Below the pieces are notes generated by a model. It made no database searches. It was not told where the DNA came from and worked only from the letters and a program-made list of their open reading frames with translations. The translations under genes were made by a program, and so were the position numbers. DNA of 64,000 bases. Origin: Bin80 sp965203305. Lineage in GTDB: Bacteria; Bacteroidota; Rhodothermia; Rhodothermales; Bin80. Location of the stretch: NCBI GenBank assembly GCA_965203305.1, contig OZ241874.1, forward strand, positions 3,348,001 to 3,412,000. The letters run 5' to 3'. Below, piece by piece: positions 46,135-56,055 of the stretch; position 1 is the stretch's first letter, and every line of letters starts with the position of its first letter.

Positions 46135-47597
46135 GAGCCTCTTGCAAAAATAGCAATTTAGGGAGTTTGACCCATTTCTGAGGCTCAAGTTCCCTTGCTT
46201 CTTTCCAGGGTCCGCGTTTTTTTTTTTAGAACCGAAATGCTTTTTTCTGCGGGTGCGTTTCACGGATCAACAAACTTATGGAGGTGTGCATGCTTCTTCT
46301 AGATCGAATCAAACAATTTTCCTTGGCCTGTCAAGAGGAGATTTTCTCGGAGTTGGATGCGTCGTTTGTTCCCTTGCCCGGACGCTACCAACTCTTTCTG
46401 TGCCCCAGTCGCGCGGCAGCCGAGGTCGTCCACTGCGCCATCGTACTTCCATCGCGAAGGCGTTTTTGGCCAGGATGATCTTCCAGATTCCCACGACCAC
46501 TGCCCTGCGGAATCGACTGCTGATGGACCGCATTCTTCGGTCGTTGTGTGGGTGGTCCCGCGGGTGTGATGCGCCCGGCGCGTCTACCTTTTCACGGGTG
46601 TTCAAGGAATTTGCCGAGAGCGAACTGCCGACCCGGATTCATGAGGCTCTGATCAGGAGTTGCTACGAGAATGAGGTTGTGGGGCATATTTTGCGGGATT
46701 CCACGACAATGGAGGCACGGGAAGCGGCGGTGAAGAAGGAGGAAAACGAGGAGGAAAAAAGGCTCCAAAAGGTCCCCCCATACTGGAACGACAGCGAGAG
46801 ATAGCAGGAGTTGACGAGATGGGGGATGCCCTCCCCAAGGAGTGCAATGTCGGATGCAAGCGGAATGCCCGGGGGGGGGGGGGCGGCAGTCCTGGGTAGT
46901 CTGGAAGATTCCTATGAATGTAGCGGACGGGGGCGTTCCCATCAGTTGTATCGGAACCTCCGCCTCCGTGCATGATAGCTAGGTCGCCATTCCCTTGTCC
47001 AAGATGACCACAGATCGGGCTTCGCGGTTCTGTATGCTTTGATGGACAGTGCCTATGATGCGAAACAGATTCGTGCGCATACGGAAGAACTGGGGCAGGT
47101 TTCGATCACGGATTCCCATCCCGGGCGAAACGGAAAAGCGGCGCGGGATCAGGAAAACAGGGCGCGGCGTGCTGCCGGGTTTACGCCACCTGAGCGCATC
47201 CGGTACCGGGAGCGTCCGACGGTGGGGCGTGCCTTTGCTCGGCTCAAGGATGAGTTTGGCTTCTGGAATCTGCGGGTTCGGGGGTACCAGAAAATGATGT
47301 TTGGCGTGCTTGCGCTCACAGTGGACTCTCTTCTCCGCCTGGCAGCGCAGATCCATGAAGCTGGATCAGGTTTTTCGGGATGCAAATATTCGCTTCTACC
47401 GAAGTGATGGGACAGGTGCGCCCTGTCCATATAAATGAGGGACAAAATTCGCTCCGAAGAGCCTTTTCAGGGAACGAATTTAGAAGAATTTCTCTAAAAA
47501 AAACCGCCAAAAGAAGGAGATCATCCAGAAAAATCAAGGTTCCCTCCCGTACCTGGTCAGAATTCGACGGTTCCAAAAATCTTTTTGCAAGAGACTC
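46135..47597 (+). mobile_element. IS element copy 2 (decayed)
   Basis: The same element as 20246-21730, in opposite orientation, with termini GAGCCTCTTGCAAAAATAG (left) and the complement of GAGTCTCTTGCAAAAAGAT (right). The transposase is broken in several places. No target duplication is evident. Confidence 0.88.
46278..47407 (+). pseudogene. Decayed DDE transposase
   Basis: Compared with the intact copy: the frame changes near codon 45 (after GRYQLFLCPS), again after HILRDSTTMEAREAAVKKEEN around WNDSER, and again near a 12-G run at 46870-46881. A stop follows ASVHDS where the intact copy has Q. The C-terminal part is intact except that the catalytic Glu is Gly (RERPTVGRAFARLK against RERSTVERAFARLK). 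It cannot encode an active enzyme. Confidence 0.9.
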
Positions 47598-47728
47598 GGA
47601 GCCCTCAAACCCGTTTAATGAAAAACTTGCGATGTGGATTCGACTGCAGTGAGTGCGTCCACGTCTTAATGCACACAAAATAACGGGAATATGACCAATT
47701 GCCTCACCCTCTCCACTCCTTTCCCATA

Positions 47729-47832
47729 AAACTCTTGTAAAAATATATTCCTGCCCGAGATCCGATCAGATGTGCCTGTAAGCACTCCCAGAGCGATCTT
47801 TCTCTGTCGTTCGGAATTTTTGCAGGAGGCTC
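47729..47832. mobile_element. MITE, about 104 bp, with IS-like TIRs
   Basis: It runs from AAACTCTTGTAAAAATAT to the complement of GAGCCTCCTGCAAAAATTC, with interior TGTGCCTGTAAGCACTCCC and AGAGCGATCTTTCT. It belongs to the family at 5984, 27681 and 38627. The rest of 47598-47958 holds nothing recognisable. Confidence 0.82.
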
Positions 47833-47958
47833 CCGTGATTCGTTCGGAACAGGTTCAAAGTCTGTCACAAGCAGGGACGCTCGAAAAGGAACAGGCAGAT
47901 CAATACTTCCGAAGGCTCTACACTGCATGAACATATTTTAGGTCAGTCATGTCAATTT

Positions 47959-49722
47959 TTACGACTTGCTCCCGTAGCTCAACCCGAACCGGAATGACCG
48001 TCCCGGTTCTGTAAATTCGCTATGGGGATAGCTGAAGGTACCATCAAACAGGTTCTGGATTCCAATTCGAAGAGACACACCACTCACATCCCTGCTTTCC
48101 ATCCACAAGTCTGTGCTGACCCATGCGGGAGAATGAGATAACGTACCATAGAGATCGGAACTCACCATGAACAGATCAAACGGACCCGTAACTGTCGCAC
48201 GGATGCGGGCCCAGGTCGAGGGCCGAGAGGCAGGCTCTGATACCGCTGTGTAGAAAGAAGCCTCCCACCATAAACTGTGAGCACTTGCCGTCATCCCATA
48301 TGCATGTCTTCCCTCCGCTCCACGGATAAATGTCGTCACCTTGACTGATTTCTGAAATCCATTCCATCGCATCCCAAGATCCGCCTGTCGTACAGAGGAA
48401 TTCATTCCCGGTGAATATACACGCCCTGCCGCCGCAAGCAGCTGCCATTCGCTGCTGACCAGCCAGGTCATCAAAGTGGCCCCTCCCCACTGACGATTCA
48501 CGGGATTCAGCCTGAATTGTCCTTCCATAAGCAGGGGGGAAACCCGTTGCACTGCCTCAATATACAGACCGGTTTCCCTGATTGTGCCTTTGTCGTCTCT
48601 TCGGATGCCGTGAGGGGAGGCCTCCTGTTCTGTGTAACGGTAATAGTCTGCACCGATCTTCAATCGCAGACTCGGCCCCGGGGAAAGATGCAAGGAAGCT
48701 GCCCCGCTCTGCTGCCCAATACTGCTGCCGGCTCGCATTTGCTGATGAGATGCCGAAACGGCAATCGCTTGCAGAAATCCGGCGTTCTGCACATATTTGT
48801 ACTGCATCATCACTGCCTGCTGCTGAATCTTTGCTCCACTCTGGTTCACATCGTGCGACCATCCCCCACTTCCGGAAATCCTGTGAAAGGGAGCCAGGCG
48901 CATCCCTACTCGCCCGGCAATATTCCCGGAACGGATCCCGGCATGCTGCGGAGTGCCGCCTCCATCTGAATAACCGTCCGCACCATTATAACTCCCCATG
49001 AGTGTTGCCTGGGCATGCGTCCAGTCGCGATGAAGAGTCACTCCTGATTGCAAACCTCTTTTTCTTGAACTGTACACGAGTTCGCCCCCTGTTGAATGCA
49101 GCTCCCGGGTTTGATAATGAATGGATGCATCCATCCCAAGGCCAGGATTATAGGGACTGGGAACGATTTCTGCCTGTTCCATGTCCGCAAAGGCAAGAAT
49201 CGGTATGGCAGGATCAATCATTCGGATGCCATCCAGATAAAGTGATTTGGGATCAATCGGAGATTCATACAGGGTATACTCCACATCAATCGCATTCACT
49301 CTTCGGGGCAAAAGTCCACTGTACATCCAGTCAGCCAGTCCGGCATTCGGACCCAAAAACGTATGCTGATCCGGTAGTTGATCTGCCCTGGACTCCAAAC
49401 GGATCTCCAGATGCAGGTCACCCTGTATCTGAACGGAATCCCGAAAAACAATGTATCCCTCCGCAGACACGATCAGGCTGTATTTGCCCGGATTCAAACC
49501 AGAAAATTCGAAGTATCCTTCCGAATCCGTCAGCGAGCCATGCAGAGTCCCTGCCAGAACGGCTACCGCTCCTGCAACTGGAGTCGTCGTTCTTGAATCT
49601 ACCACGGAGCCGGTAAATACGGACGGCTGCTGCGCCCTAGCAGGATTCGGGCTGGCAAAAACAGCACTGTAGATTGCCACCAAGCCTGATAAAAGCCCCC
49701 ATAACTGCCTGCCCTTTCGCAT
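47959..49722 (-). CDS. TonB-dependent receptor-like outer membrane protein
   Basis: About 587 aa from the ATG at 49722. The signal peptide MRKGRQLWGLLSGLVAIYSA leads to NPARAQQ, then a carboxypeptidase-regulatory-like domain (VFTGSVVDSRTTTPVAGAVA to GKYSLIVSAEGYIVF). A beta barrel of alternating strands ends with an aromatic residue region (GRSFRFGLSYGSKS). A full plug domain is not obvious, so it could be a short receptor or receptor-like protein. The ORF is open upstream to 49956, but the signal peptide favours 49722. Confidence 0.75.
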   Translation of the reverse strand: MRKGRQLWGLLSGLVAIYSAVFASPNPARAQQPSVFTGSVVDSRTTTPVAGAVAVLAGTLHGSLTDSEGYFEFSGLNPGKYSLIVSAEGYIVFRDSVQIQGDLHLEIRLESRADQLPDQHTFLGPNAGLADWMYSGLLPRRVNAIDVEYTLYESPIDPKSLYLDGIRMIDPAIPILAFADMEQAEIVPSPYNPGLGMDASIHYQTRELHSTGGELVYSSRKRGLQSGVTLHRDWTHAQATLMGSYNGADGYSDGGGTPQHAGIRSGNIAGRVGMRLAPFHRISGSGGWSHDVNQSGAKIQQQAVMMQYKYVQNAGFLQAIAVSASHQQMRAGSSIGQQSGAASLHLSPGPSLRLKIGADYYRYTEQEASPHGIRRDDKGTIRETGLYIEAVQRVSPLLMEGQFRLNPVNRQWGGATLMTWLVSSEWQLLAAAGRVYSPGMNSSVRQADLGMRWNGFQKSVKVTTFIRGAEGRHAYGMTASAHSLWWEASFYTAVSEPASRPSTWARIRATVTGPFDLFMVSSDLYGTLSHSPAWVSTDLWMESRDVSGVSLRIGIQNLFDGTFSYPHSEFTEPGRSFRFGLSYGSKS

Positions 49723-49927
49723 TCTTCGCCTCAATCCCGCAGACTTGTTCTCATCTGCCAAGGCGGCATAATCAGAATGAAACACAGAGGCGATATAACG
49801 AATCTGGGGATGGTGTACAGGATGAGCATCATTTCCCGCAGAAATATCCCTGTCCACCTGGAGCATGAGATGTCCCTCTCCGATATTTATCTGCAAAAAT
49901 CTGCTTTCTAAGTCAGGCTTGGCCGGA

Positions 49928-51073
49928 CTATTCCAGCCCTGTTGACTCCCATTCAATGTTATGCAGGTCCGTGACAGAGCGGGTGATCAAATCTATGCGA
50001 CGCATGCCGCTCTGGGAAAGGGAGAACTCATTTCCTTTGCCGCGTACCAGGCCATTCGTGAGATACTGATACGGAATCGTTGAGCGTTCAAGCATATGCA
50101 ACTTCGGCGCATGGACGACTTCGCTGGATGGCTCAAATTTAAGTGGCAACCCGGAGGCCGCAAAGGTGATCTTCCAGGAACTGCCGAGTTCTACCGGAGG
50201 TCCGTATTCTGGAATCCAGTCCTTCAGCTCATCGCACAGCCACGGATATCGCCAGAGAATATCTGGCAATGTCGGCCCCGCCGGAACTGTAACTTCAAAC
50301 GAATGCGTCTCCTGCGTCAGAAACTCCGGTATAGTCAGATCCGGGTTCTCTCGCAGGCTTGTGTACAGCCCTGCCACATCCATCCCCAACAGGTTGAGCC
50401 CGTTATGGAGTCCATGATAGTTGGGGGTTGATGATGGCGGATGATCCCTGTACCAGTGATCAAAGGCTTCACTCAGCATGAGATTGATTTCCAGATGCAG
50501 ATGCGCCCGATCACGGTTGATTCCAGATCCTGTGTACCCCATGGTACCAATCACGCCCCCCTGTGCGACTTCCTCCCCAATTTCTACAGCAATATCCCCC
50601 ATGTGGGCATAGAGGCTGTAGTATGGAGAATCTCCCCACCAGTGCTCAATGACGACATAGAGTCCATAATTTGACCGCTTCTCCCTCTCGTTCACATAGA
50701 CAACCTCTCCGTCGGCGATGCTCAAGATCTTATCCAGAGGCTCTCCTCTGGACGTGCGCCGGAGTGGACGGACATCAATCCCTTCATGAAAGCGGCTATA
50801 GACGGTTCCCGCGCTGGTATGCCGCACATTCCGCACAAAACCGTACTTCCCCGCCGTCCAGCCGGGATTCACATTGCGCCTGGGCTGACGATAGGTTCCC
50901 ATATAAAATTCGCTGCCTCCACCCCGAAACAGAGCATCATTCTCCGTTGGCAGCACCAAAGAAACCTGGGAAGAGCCGCTCTGGGCATAAGTCCGCAAAG
51001 ACAGGACATGAGGCACGCTGACCAGCAAACTGACCAGTCCGAGCAAAAGCTGTTTTCCTGAAAAGACTCCCAT
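49928..51073 (-). CDS. M23 family metallopeptidase (peptidoglycan endopeptidase-like)
   Basis: 381 aa with an N-terminal signal (KQLLLGLVSLLVSVPHVLS). The LytM/M23 core, residues about 110-210, has HEGIDVRP (first His and Asp), YVVIEHWWGDSPYYSLYAHM and the HxH pair in DRAHLHLEINLML. All Zn ligands appear present, so an active cell-wall hydrolase is likely. The C-terminal 150 residues are of unknown type. It is co-directional with def downstream of the DUF genes. Confidence 0.87.
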   Translation of the reverse strand: MGVFSGKQLLLGLVSLLVSVPHVLSLRTYAQSGSSQVSLVLPTENDALFRGGGSEFYMGTYRQPRRNVNPGWTAGKYGFVRNVRHTSAGTVYSRFHEGIDVRPLRRTSRGEPLDKILSIADGEVVYVNEREKRSNYGLYVVIEHWWGDSPYYSLYAHMGDIAVEIGEEVAQGGVIGTMGYTGSGINRDRAHLHLEINLMLSEAFDHWYRDHPPSSTPNYHGLHNGLNLLGMDVAGLYTSLRENPDLTIPEFLTQETHSFEVTVPAGPTLPDILWRYPWLCDELKDWIPEYGPPVELGSSWKITFAASGLPLKFEPSSEVVHAPKLHMLERSTIPYQYLTNGLVRGKGNEFSLSQSGMRRIDLITRSVTDLHNIEWESTGLE

Positions 51074-51130
51074 CTGGAAATGCTTTCTTCGAATACAGGC
51101 TGTTCTTCACCCTTGCATACAAGACAAATC

Positions 51131-51712
51131 TCAAGTGCTCATCTGCGCTGGCTGTACCGGATACTCTGCCTGCACATTCCCGCGAGAGATTTCTGCCAGC
51201 TTCCGCTTGAGCAGGGAACGCCGGAAGGCACTGATGTGATCCGTAAACAGCGTACCCTCCAGATGATCATGCTCATGCTGCACGACACGAGCAAGAATAC
51301 CTCCGAAAGTACAGACATGCTCCTGCATCGTTATGTCCTGATACCTGATTTCCACTGACTCTGGACGGATCACAGGCTCCCGAACATTCGGAATGGAGAG
51401 ACATCCCTCTTCCACCTCTTCCTCTTTCTCTGCCTCTGCTGTAATCTCGGGATTGATCAGTACCATGGGCTGTTCGGGCAGGGAGTCTCTCACATCTTCC
51501 GGCAGGTCATCCATCAGCGGCGAAATATCTACAACAAACAGGCGCTCTGGTCGTCCAACCTGGGGGGCTGCAAGTCCAATCCCCGCTGCGTTGTGCATTG
51601 TCTCCATCATGTCAGCGATCAGTCTTTGCAGTTCCGTACCAGCAGATTCAACGGATACTGTTTGCTGGCGAAGGACAGGATCACCATACAAACGAATGGG
51701 AAGTACCGCCAT
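51131..51712 (-). CDS. def: Peptide deformylase
   Basis: 193 aa. The three motifs are intact: GIGLAAPQVG, EEGCLSIPN (metal Cys) and VQHEHDHLEGTLF (HEXXH-type motif). It removes the N-formyl group from nascent proteins. It lies 5 bp downstream of the DUF411 gene. Confidence 0.96.
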   Translation of the reverse strand: MAVLPIRLYGDPVLRQQTVSVESAGTELQRLIADMMETMHNAAGIGLAAPQVGRPERLFVVDISPLMDDLPEDVRDSLPEQPMVLINPEITAEAEKEEEVEEGCLSIPNVREPVIRPESVEIRYQDITMQEHVCTFGGILARVVQHEHDHLEGTLFTDHISAFRRSLLKRKLAEISRGNVQAEYPVQPAQMST

Positions 51713-51717
51713 GAGTG

Positions 51718-52191
51718 CTATGGCTCAACACGGGCGTAGACTCCTGTAATCGCCTCTTCACTGAATGTCACGACCTCGTAGGCTTCTGGATTGGGTCCCT
51801 CCATGCCAGGTGATCCTATGGGCATCCCTGGCACGGCAATTCCCGGTATATCCGGCTTCTCTTCCAGAAGTTTCTGCACATAGAGTACGGGCACATGACC
51901 TTCAATGACATACCCGTCTACGACCGCTGTATGACAGGAACTGGCCGAACGCGGAACCCCCAGTTGCTTCTTGATGGAACTCATGTCCTGCATATTGCGT
52001 GATTCAACCTTGAATCCGGCATTTTCCATGTGCTCCACCCACTTGGTACAACAGCCACAAGTGGGAGACTTGTAAACAACCATCTCCGGCCCCTGACTGT
52101 TTGGACGCAAGATAAATGCAGCGGCTATAACCGCACAGAGGCTGATGCCTGCCAGCAGAAGGAAGATTGCCCGTTTCATGTGTTCACTCAA
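51718..52191 (-). CDS. DUF411 metal-binding protein
   Basis: 157 aa with one N-terminal membrane anchor (KRAIFLLLAGISLCAVIAAAFIL). The DUF411 core has the metal-type cysteines SPTCGCCTKWVEHM, the SSCHTAVVDGYVIEGHVPV segment and GIAVPGMPIGSPGME. Family members occur with copper-handling genes, which are absent here. Start 52191 overlaps the upstream gene's end by 8 bp; Met5 (52179) is an alternative. Confidence 0.87.
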   Translation of the reverse strand: MSEHMKRAIFLLLAGISLCAVIAAAFILRPNSQGPEMVVYKSPTCGCCTKWVEHMENAGFKVESRNMQDMSSIKKQLGVPRSASSCHTAVVDGYVIEGHVPVLYVQKLLEEKPDIPGIAVPGMPIGSPGMEGPNPEAYEVVTFSEEAITGVYARVEP

Positions 52192-53065
52192 TTAGTGTGT
52201 TGTAACTGGAGAGGCGAGAGGGATCGGCATCGGCAAGAAAATCATATGCCTGTCCACTCTCCTCTGAATCCTGAAAGATCCCGACCAGTTCCTTGTACTT
52301 CGTACCGAAAAAAATGTCAAATACATACTGTCTGGACTGATCCTCGTAGAGATCGGTCATGGTCTGCAAAATTTCCAGCACCTTTGCTCTTGCGGCCTCC
52401 TGATCCAGGGTGAACAGATCCAGTGCCTCAATATGATACTGATAGTAAACCTGGCGAAGCGGACGCATGCGCGGACTCGTCATCTGGTCTACAATTCGGG
52501 CGCGTCCATCTACATCTATGGTACTCCATCCTGCGGCATTGCTGGCCACCCCCAGCTGCTGTATGCGCTTGGCGGTCTGAAAATGCTGCTCCCCTCCATA
52601 TTCACTGAATGAATCATAGTCATACCCCAGCATGAGGTACGCATAATAGTCCAGCACAGAAGTCAGTCCGTCAAACCGTTCAATTTCAAACACCAGCGGT
52701 GTTCCCTGTGAATAGCTGAAGCTCCACTCTTCGTCGCTGATCTGTAACAGAGGGGTTTTGGCCACCGTCCCGTAAATGGGACGTGTGCTGTTCAGAATGA
52801 GCTGGGCACGAAAGGAGGTCAGCGTAAAATTCTCCTGAAACACGATCTGGATGGAACAGTCAATCAGTTCATGGAGCTCAAACTGGTCTTCGGTCCAGTT
52901 GTTATTGTTCATGTACTCTTCCACCTGCTCTTCCAGGTCATCAAGAAATGAAAATCCTGACCCCTCCAGCTGGCGATAGTTGATCTGGGCCGTACACCGA
53001 AACTCCCGCGCTACAGAAACGGATACAAATCCGGCTAGAATGAAGAGGAATACTGTATGTCGCAT
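52184..53065 (-). CDS. DUF4835 family exported protein
   Basis: 293 aa with a signal peptide (MRHTVFLFILAGFVSVSVAREF). It has FRCTAQINYRQLEGSGFSFLDDLEEQVEEYMNNNNWTED, broken here into blocks, and QIVFQENFTLTSFRAQLILNSTRPIYG. A conserved region LMLGYDYDSFSEYGGEQHF matches the Bacteroidota-specific DUF4835 family, of unknown function and usually near coaBC and recN-type genes. The 181 bp upstream to the next gene show nothing. Confidence 0.85.
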   Translation of the reverse strand: MRHTVFLFILAGFVSVSVAREFRCTAQINYRQLEGSGFSFLDDLEEQVEEYMNNNNWTEDQFELHELIDCSIQIVFQENFTLTSFRAQLILNSTRPIYGTVAKTPLLQISDEEWSFSYSQGTPLVFEIERFDGLTSVLDYYAYLMLGYDYDSFSEYGGEQHFQTAKRIQQLGVASNAAGWSTIDVDGRARIVDQMTSPRMRPLRQVYYQYHIEALDLFTLDQEAARAKVLEILQTMTDLYEDQSRQYVFDIFFGTKYKELVGIFQDSEESGQAYDFLADADPSRLSSYNTLIE

Positions 53066-53246
53066 GACTTGTTAACTGCCGTACGTTTTTGGGTGCAATC
53101 CCTGCCCGTCTCACTTCCCTGAGCGGCCTGGATCACATACCATGAATAACACAGCAGGTCTGAGCTTTGCCCTGAATCCCGGCATACAGTTTTGGACTCG
53201 GCTTGTTCATTGTACCGGTGATGTTCAGCCTGAAAGGGACTGTGCG

Positions 53247-56051
53247 TCACATGAGCGTCAGAAAGGTCTGGTTCGGGTCAAATGGATTCAGAGATGCCCG
53301 CACTTCCAGATCCACATAATGCAGAAGCCGGAACTGAAGCCCCAGTCCTATCCCGGTGGTCCACTTGCCCCGGTGCTCATTGCCAGCCAGAACTCGCTGT
53401 CCAAATCCATACAGGTAAAGCACCTTGAAGTATGCCGGTACATTCAAAGAACCATTCTGGATATACCAGAGTGGCTGCAGAATTTCTGCCTCCATTCTGA
53501 CGTAAGTCCCTGAACTCAAAAACGCTTCTTGTCCTCTTGGAAGAACCAGCGAGTTGCTGTATACGCCACTGCTGCTCTGTGTGAGCAGAGATGCTCCGAG
53601 CAGCATGCCCGTATTGGATCGCCGGGAAGGCGACCAGTACTGATCAAGTTTCATGTACAGGCCAGTCCGTCCGGGTCCATTTTCCCTGTACATGTCCGTG
53701 CGCGTGTACGCTCCGAAAACTGTTCCCCTGTTTGGCCACACATCTCGCCTGTTTTGCTGCAATCCTGCCGCCAGCAGGATTTCTGTATCCATCCATGTAC
53801 TGTGTTCCCACTCGGCAAGAGACTGACGGGTACTGGTACGGTACGGCACGGGAGATTTGTTCAGGCTGAACCATCGCGTCCATTCGCTTCGCACTCCTGC
53901 GGTAATTCTGGCATAGCTGTTTCGAACATTCTCCTCAAACCTGAGCGGCAGGGCGATGGACATCCCGACTCCCAGTGCCTGCTCCCCGTAGGTAATATCC
54001 TGAATGACTCTGTCTTGCGCACGAAACCTGGCAACGAGGGCCCCGGGTTCATTGTACGCATTGACAGTTGTCAGAAAGGGACCTAGCGCAGAGCGAACCT
54101 CCGCACGCCCCCAAACTCTTTTTGACTGCACCGTTACCTCCGTCGCATACGTGATCCGCCGCAGGGGATCACTCCCGTAGATTCCCAGCCCGCCACGAAC
54201 ACCCAATCTTCGCTCGGGACCTTCGTCTGACCAGGATCCCGTCGGAAGGATCATCCGAGGCTGCAGTCTGCCCCCGAGCCTGTATGGCTCATGCGTAAAG
54301 TCCTCCGGCACCTGCAGCATGGAAGGAATATCCGGTATCTCGTCTGGGGAAACGAGAGAGACGGACGGAGACGCATCCGGTGAAAATCTGGAAGATACAA
54401 CATTATACTGTTCGTGCTGATAATCAACATATACGAGTGTCTGGTTATCTTCTGCAAGGATCGGGTCCATAGCTCCGTACAGAACATCCGTGAGCTGAAC
54501 CGTGCGCTCCAGATCCAAATCGTGACAGTACACATTGGTTATTCCATCCTTGTCCGCCGTAAAGAGAAAATAGCGCCCATCCGAACTCCACGAGAATTCG
54601 CGAATTGTTCCGTCATCCACGAAAATCCACGGACGGAGTACACCGTCTGAGTCGGCAAGATAGACTCCCTGGATCCCGCTATGTCGAATCAGAATTGCTG
54701 TCAGATCTCCGGCTGGCTCGACCTGAATAAGATCTGCCTGACTTCGCTCTCGTATCTTGTGAATGTTTCCCTGCTCATCAATCCTGATCCAGGTATTGCG
54801 CTGTCCATCATTCTGGAGTGCCCATATGCCGGAAGATGTCTGTACAGGCATGTGCACACGGGCACCGCGGGTCAGGCGAGTTTCCTGATTCCTGGCGATG
54901 TCATACCGGAACACATCGGCAGAGGAGCGCAACGTAGAAAATCTTCCTGGGACATAGCGAGAATACAGCAGGGTACTGTCTGCAACATGAAACCATCCGT
55001 CCTCGGGCAGCCGTACTGTCCGAATCAGACTGACCGCCCCGCTCTTCACATCAATACTGTACAGTCCTGGAGTGTCACTCGGTCCTCTCCGATACACAAC
55101 AAGCGTGGAAGGATTCAGCCATTGCGGCCAGCGATGGCGTACACCCCGTTGCCCCGTAATGACATGTGACTGCTGCGAGTGCTGATGTACGGGTGGAGTC
55201 GTTTCCTGCCGAAATTCTGCAAGCAGTTCGGACAGGGATTTGCCTGTGGTATGGCGCAGATCACGGCCCGTTAACCGGAAAGGATACCGATAATTCAAAG
55301 TCCGCATCCTTTCAAAGAAGAAGCCCTGATCCCGCGCATACTGCCATGCAAAAAAGCTGGCACCCCCGACATAATGGCGGTTCGCATGAAATCCATACCG
55401 CGAACTCTCCATAAGCTGCGAAAGACTCCACGGGCGTTCAGAGGCAGCAGCCGCCCGGTAGTGCATCTGAAAACGGGCATCATTCAGCCGTCCGGCACCC
55501 TTCGTTCCTGTACTCTCGAAATATACTGCAGCCCCTTCATTCAGTCCCGGCGGCAGAGACAGATTCAATGTACGGGCAGCATCGGGAGCAAACCAGTGCA
55601 GCACTTTCCCCAGTCCCCATGGCCCGTCCGCCTGCGCCTGTGCTGCATGGACAAGTTCATGTATTGCAACCGTCTCAATCCATGAACGGGACCTCGTGCC
55701 CAGCCGGTTTCCCTTGATATGTGGAACTTCAATTTCCTGGCGAAAGGGATGCGTGTGAACATATCCGTTCGACTGATCACTGGAATTATTCAGAATGACG
55801 GGCATCCACATGGGCCGGGCGGCACCGGAAAGAGCCTGTGCCTGAGAGAGTGTCTTCTCCAGAATCAGGACAGTTTGCCACGCTTCCGCCTCACTGCCTT
55901 CCTCAAAGATGATCTCAAAGTGCCTTGTTCTGTGTACCCGGTATTGACTTCCAGGCGGTCGCACAATCGGTTCATAGAACCTCTGCTGTCCCTCAGCGGA
56001 CGCAGACAGCAGGAGGAATCCAAGTGAAGCAGCAACAAGGAATTTTGACAT
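53247..56051 (-). CDS. Large exported HExxH metallopeptidase/beta-propeller/barrel protein
   Basis: 934 aa from ATG 56051. The signal peptide is SKFLVAASLGFLLLSASAEG. Residues about 30-300 are a gluzincin-like peptidase: IHELVHAAQAQADGP gives HExxH, and GLNEGAAVYFES supplies the third ligand Glu. Residues about 310-560 form a TolB-like WD40 propeller (ARNQETRLTRG; FSWSSDGRYFLFTADKDG). The C-terminal part is an outer membrane barrel (VYLYGFGQR-like strands ending PFDPNQTFLTLM). It would sit in the outer membrane. A longer ORF extends through the tRNA gene on the same strand but that part is not protein. Function unknown. Confidence 0.82.
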   Translation of the reverse strand: MSKFLVAASLGFLLLSASAEGQQRFYEPIVRPPGSQYRVHRTRHFEIIFEEGSEAEAWQTVLILEKTLSQAQALSGAARPMWMPVILNNSSDQSNGYVHTHPFRQEIEVPHIKGNRLGTRSRSWIETVAIHELVHAAQAQADGPWGLGKVLHWFAPDAARTLNLSLPPGLNEGAAVYFESTGTKGAGRLNDARFQMHYRAAAASERPWSLSQLMESSRYGFHANRHYVGGASFFAWQYARDQGFFFERMRTLNYRYPFRLTGRDLRHTTGKSLSELLAEFRQETTPPVHQHSQQSHVITGQRGVRHRWPQWLNPSTLVVYRRGPSDTPGLYSIDVKSGAVSLIRTVRLPEDGWFHVADSTLLYSRYVPGRFSTLRSSADVFRYDIARNQETRLTRGARVHMPVQTSSGIWALQNDGQRNTWIRIDEQGNIHKIRERSQADLIQVEPAGDLTAILIRHSGIQGVYLADSDGVLRPWIFVDDGTIREFSWSSDGRYFLFTADKDGITNVYCHDLDLERTVQLTDVLYGAMDPILAEDNQTLVYVDYQHEQYNVVSSRFSPDASPSVSLVSPDEIPDIPSMLQVPEDFTHEPYRLGGRLQPRMILPTGSWSDEGPERRLGVRGGLGIYGSDPLRRITYATEVTVQSKRVWGRAEVRSALGPFLTTVNAYNEPGALVARFRAQDRVIQDITYGEQALGVGMSIALPLRFEENVRNSYARITAGVRSEWTRWFSLNKSPVPYRTSTRQSLAEWEHSTWMDTEILLAAGLQQNRRDVWPNRGTVFGAYTRTDMYRENGPGRTGLYMKLDQYWSPSRRSNTGMLLGASLLTQSSSGVYSNSLVLPRGQEAFLSSGTYVRMEAEILQPLWYIQNGSLNVPAYFKVLYLYGFGQRVLAGNEHRGKWTTGIGLGLQFRLLHYVDLEVRASLNPFDPNQTFLTLM

Positions 56052-56055
56052 CGTG

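Noticed and set aside
49723..49956. N-terminal 78-residue extension of the receptor-like protein
   Set aside because: It overlaps the M23 gene and precedes a clean signal peptide, so the ATG at 49722 is a better start.
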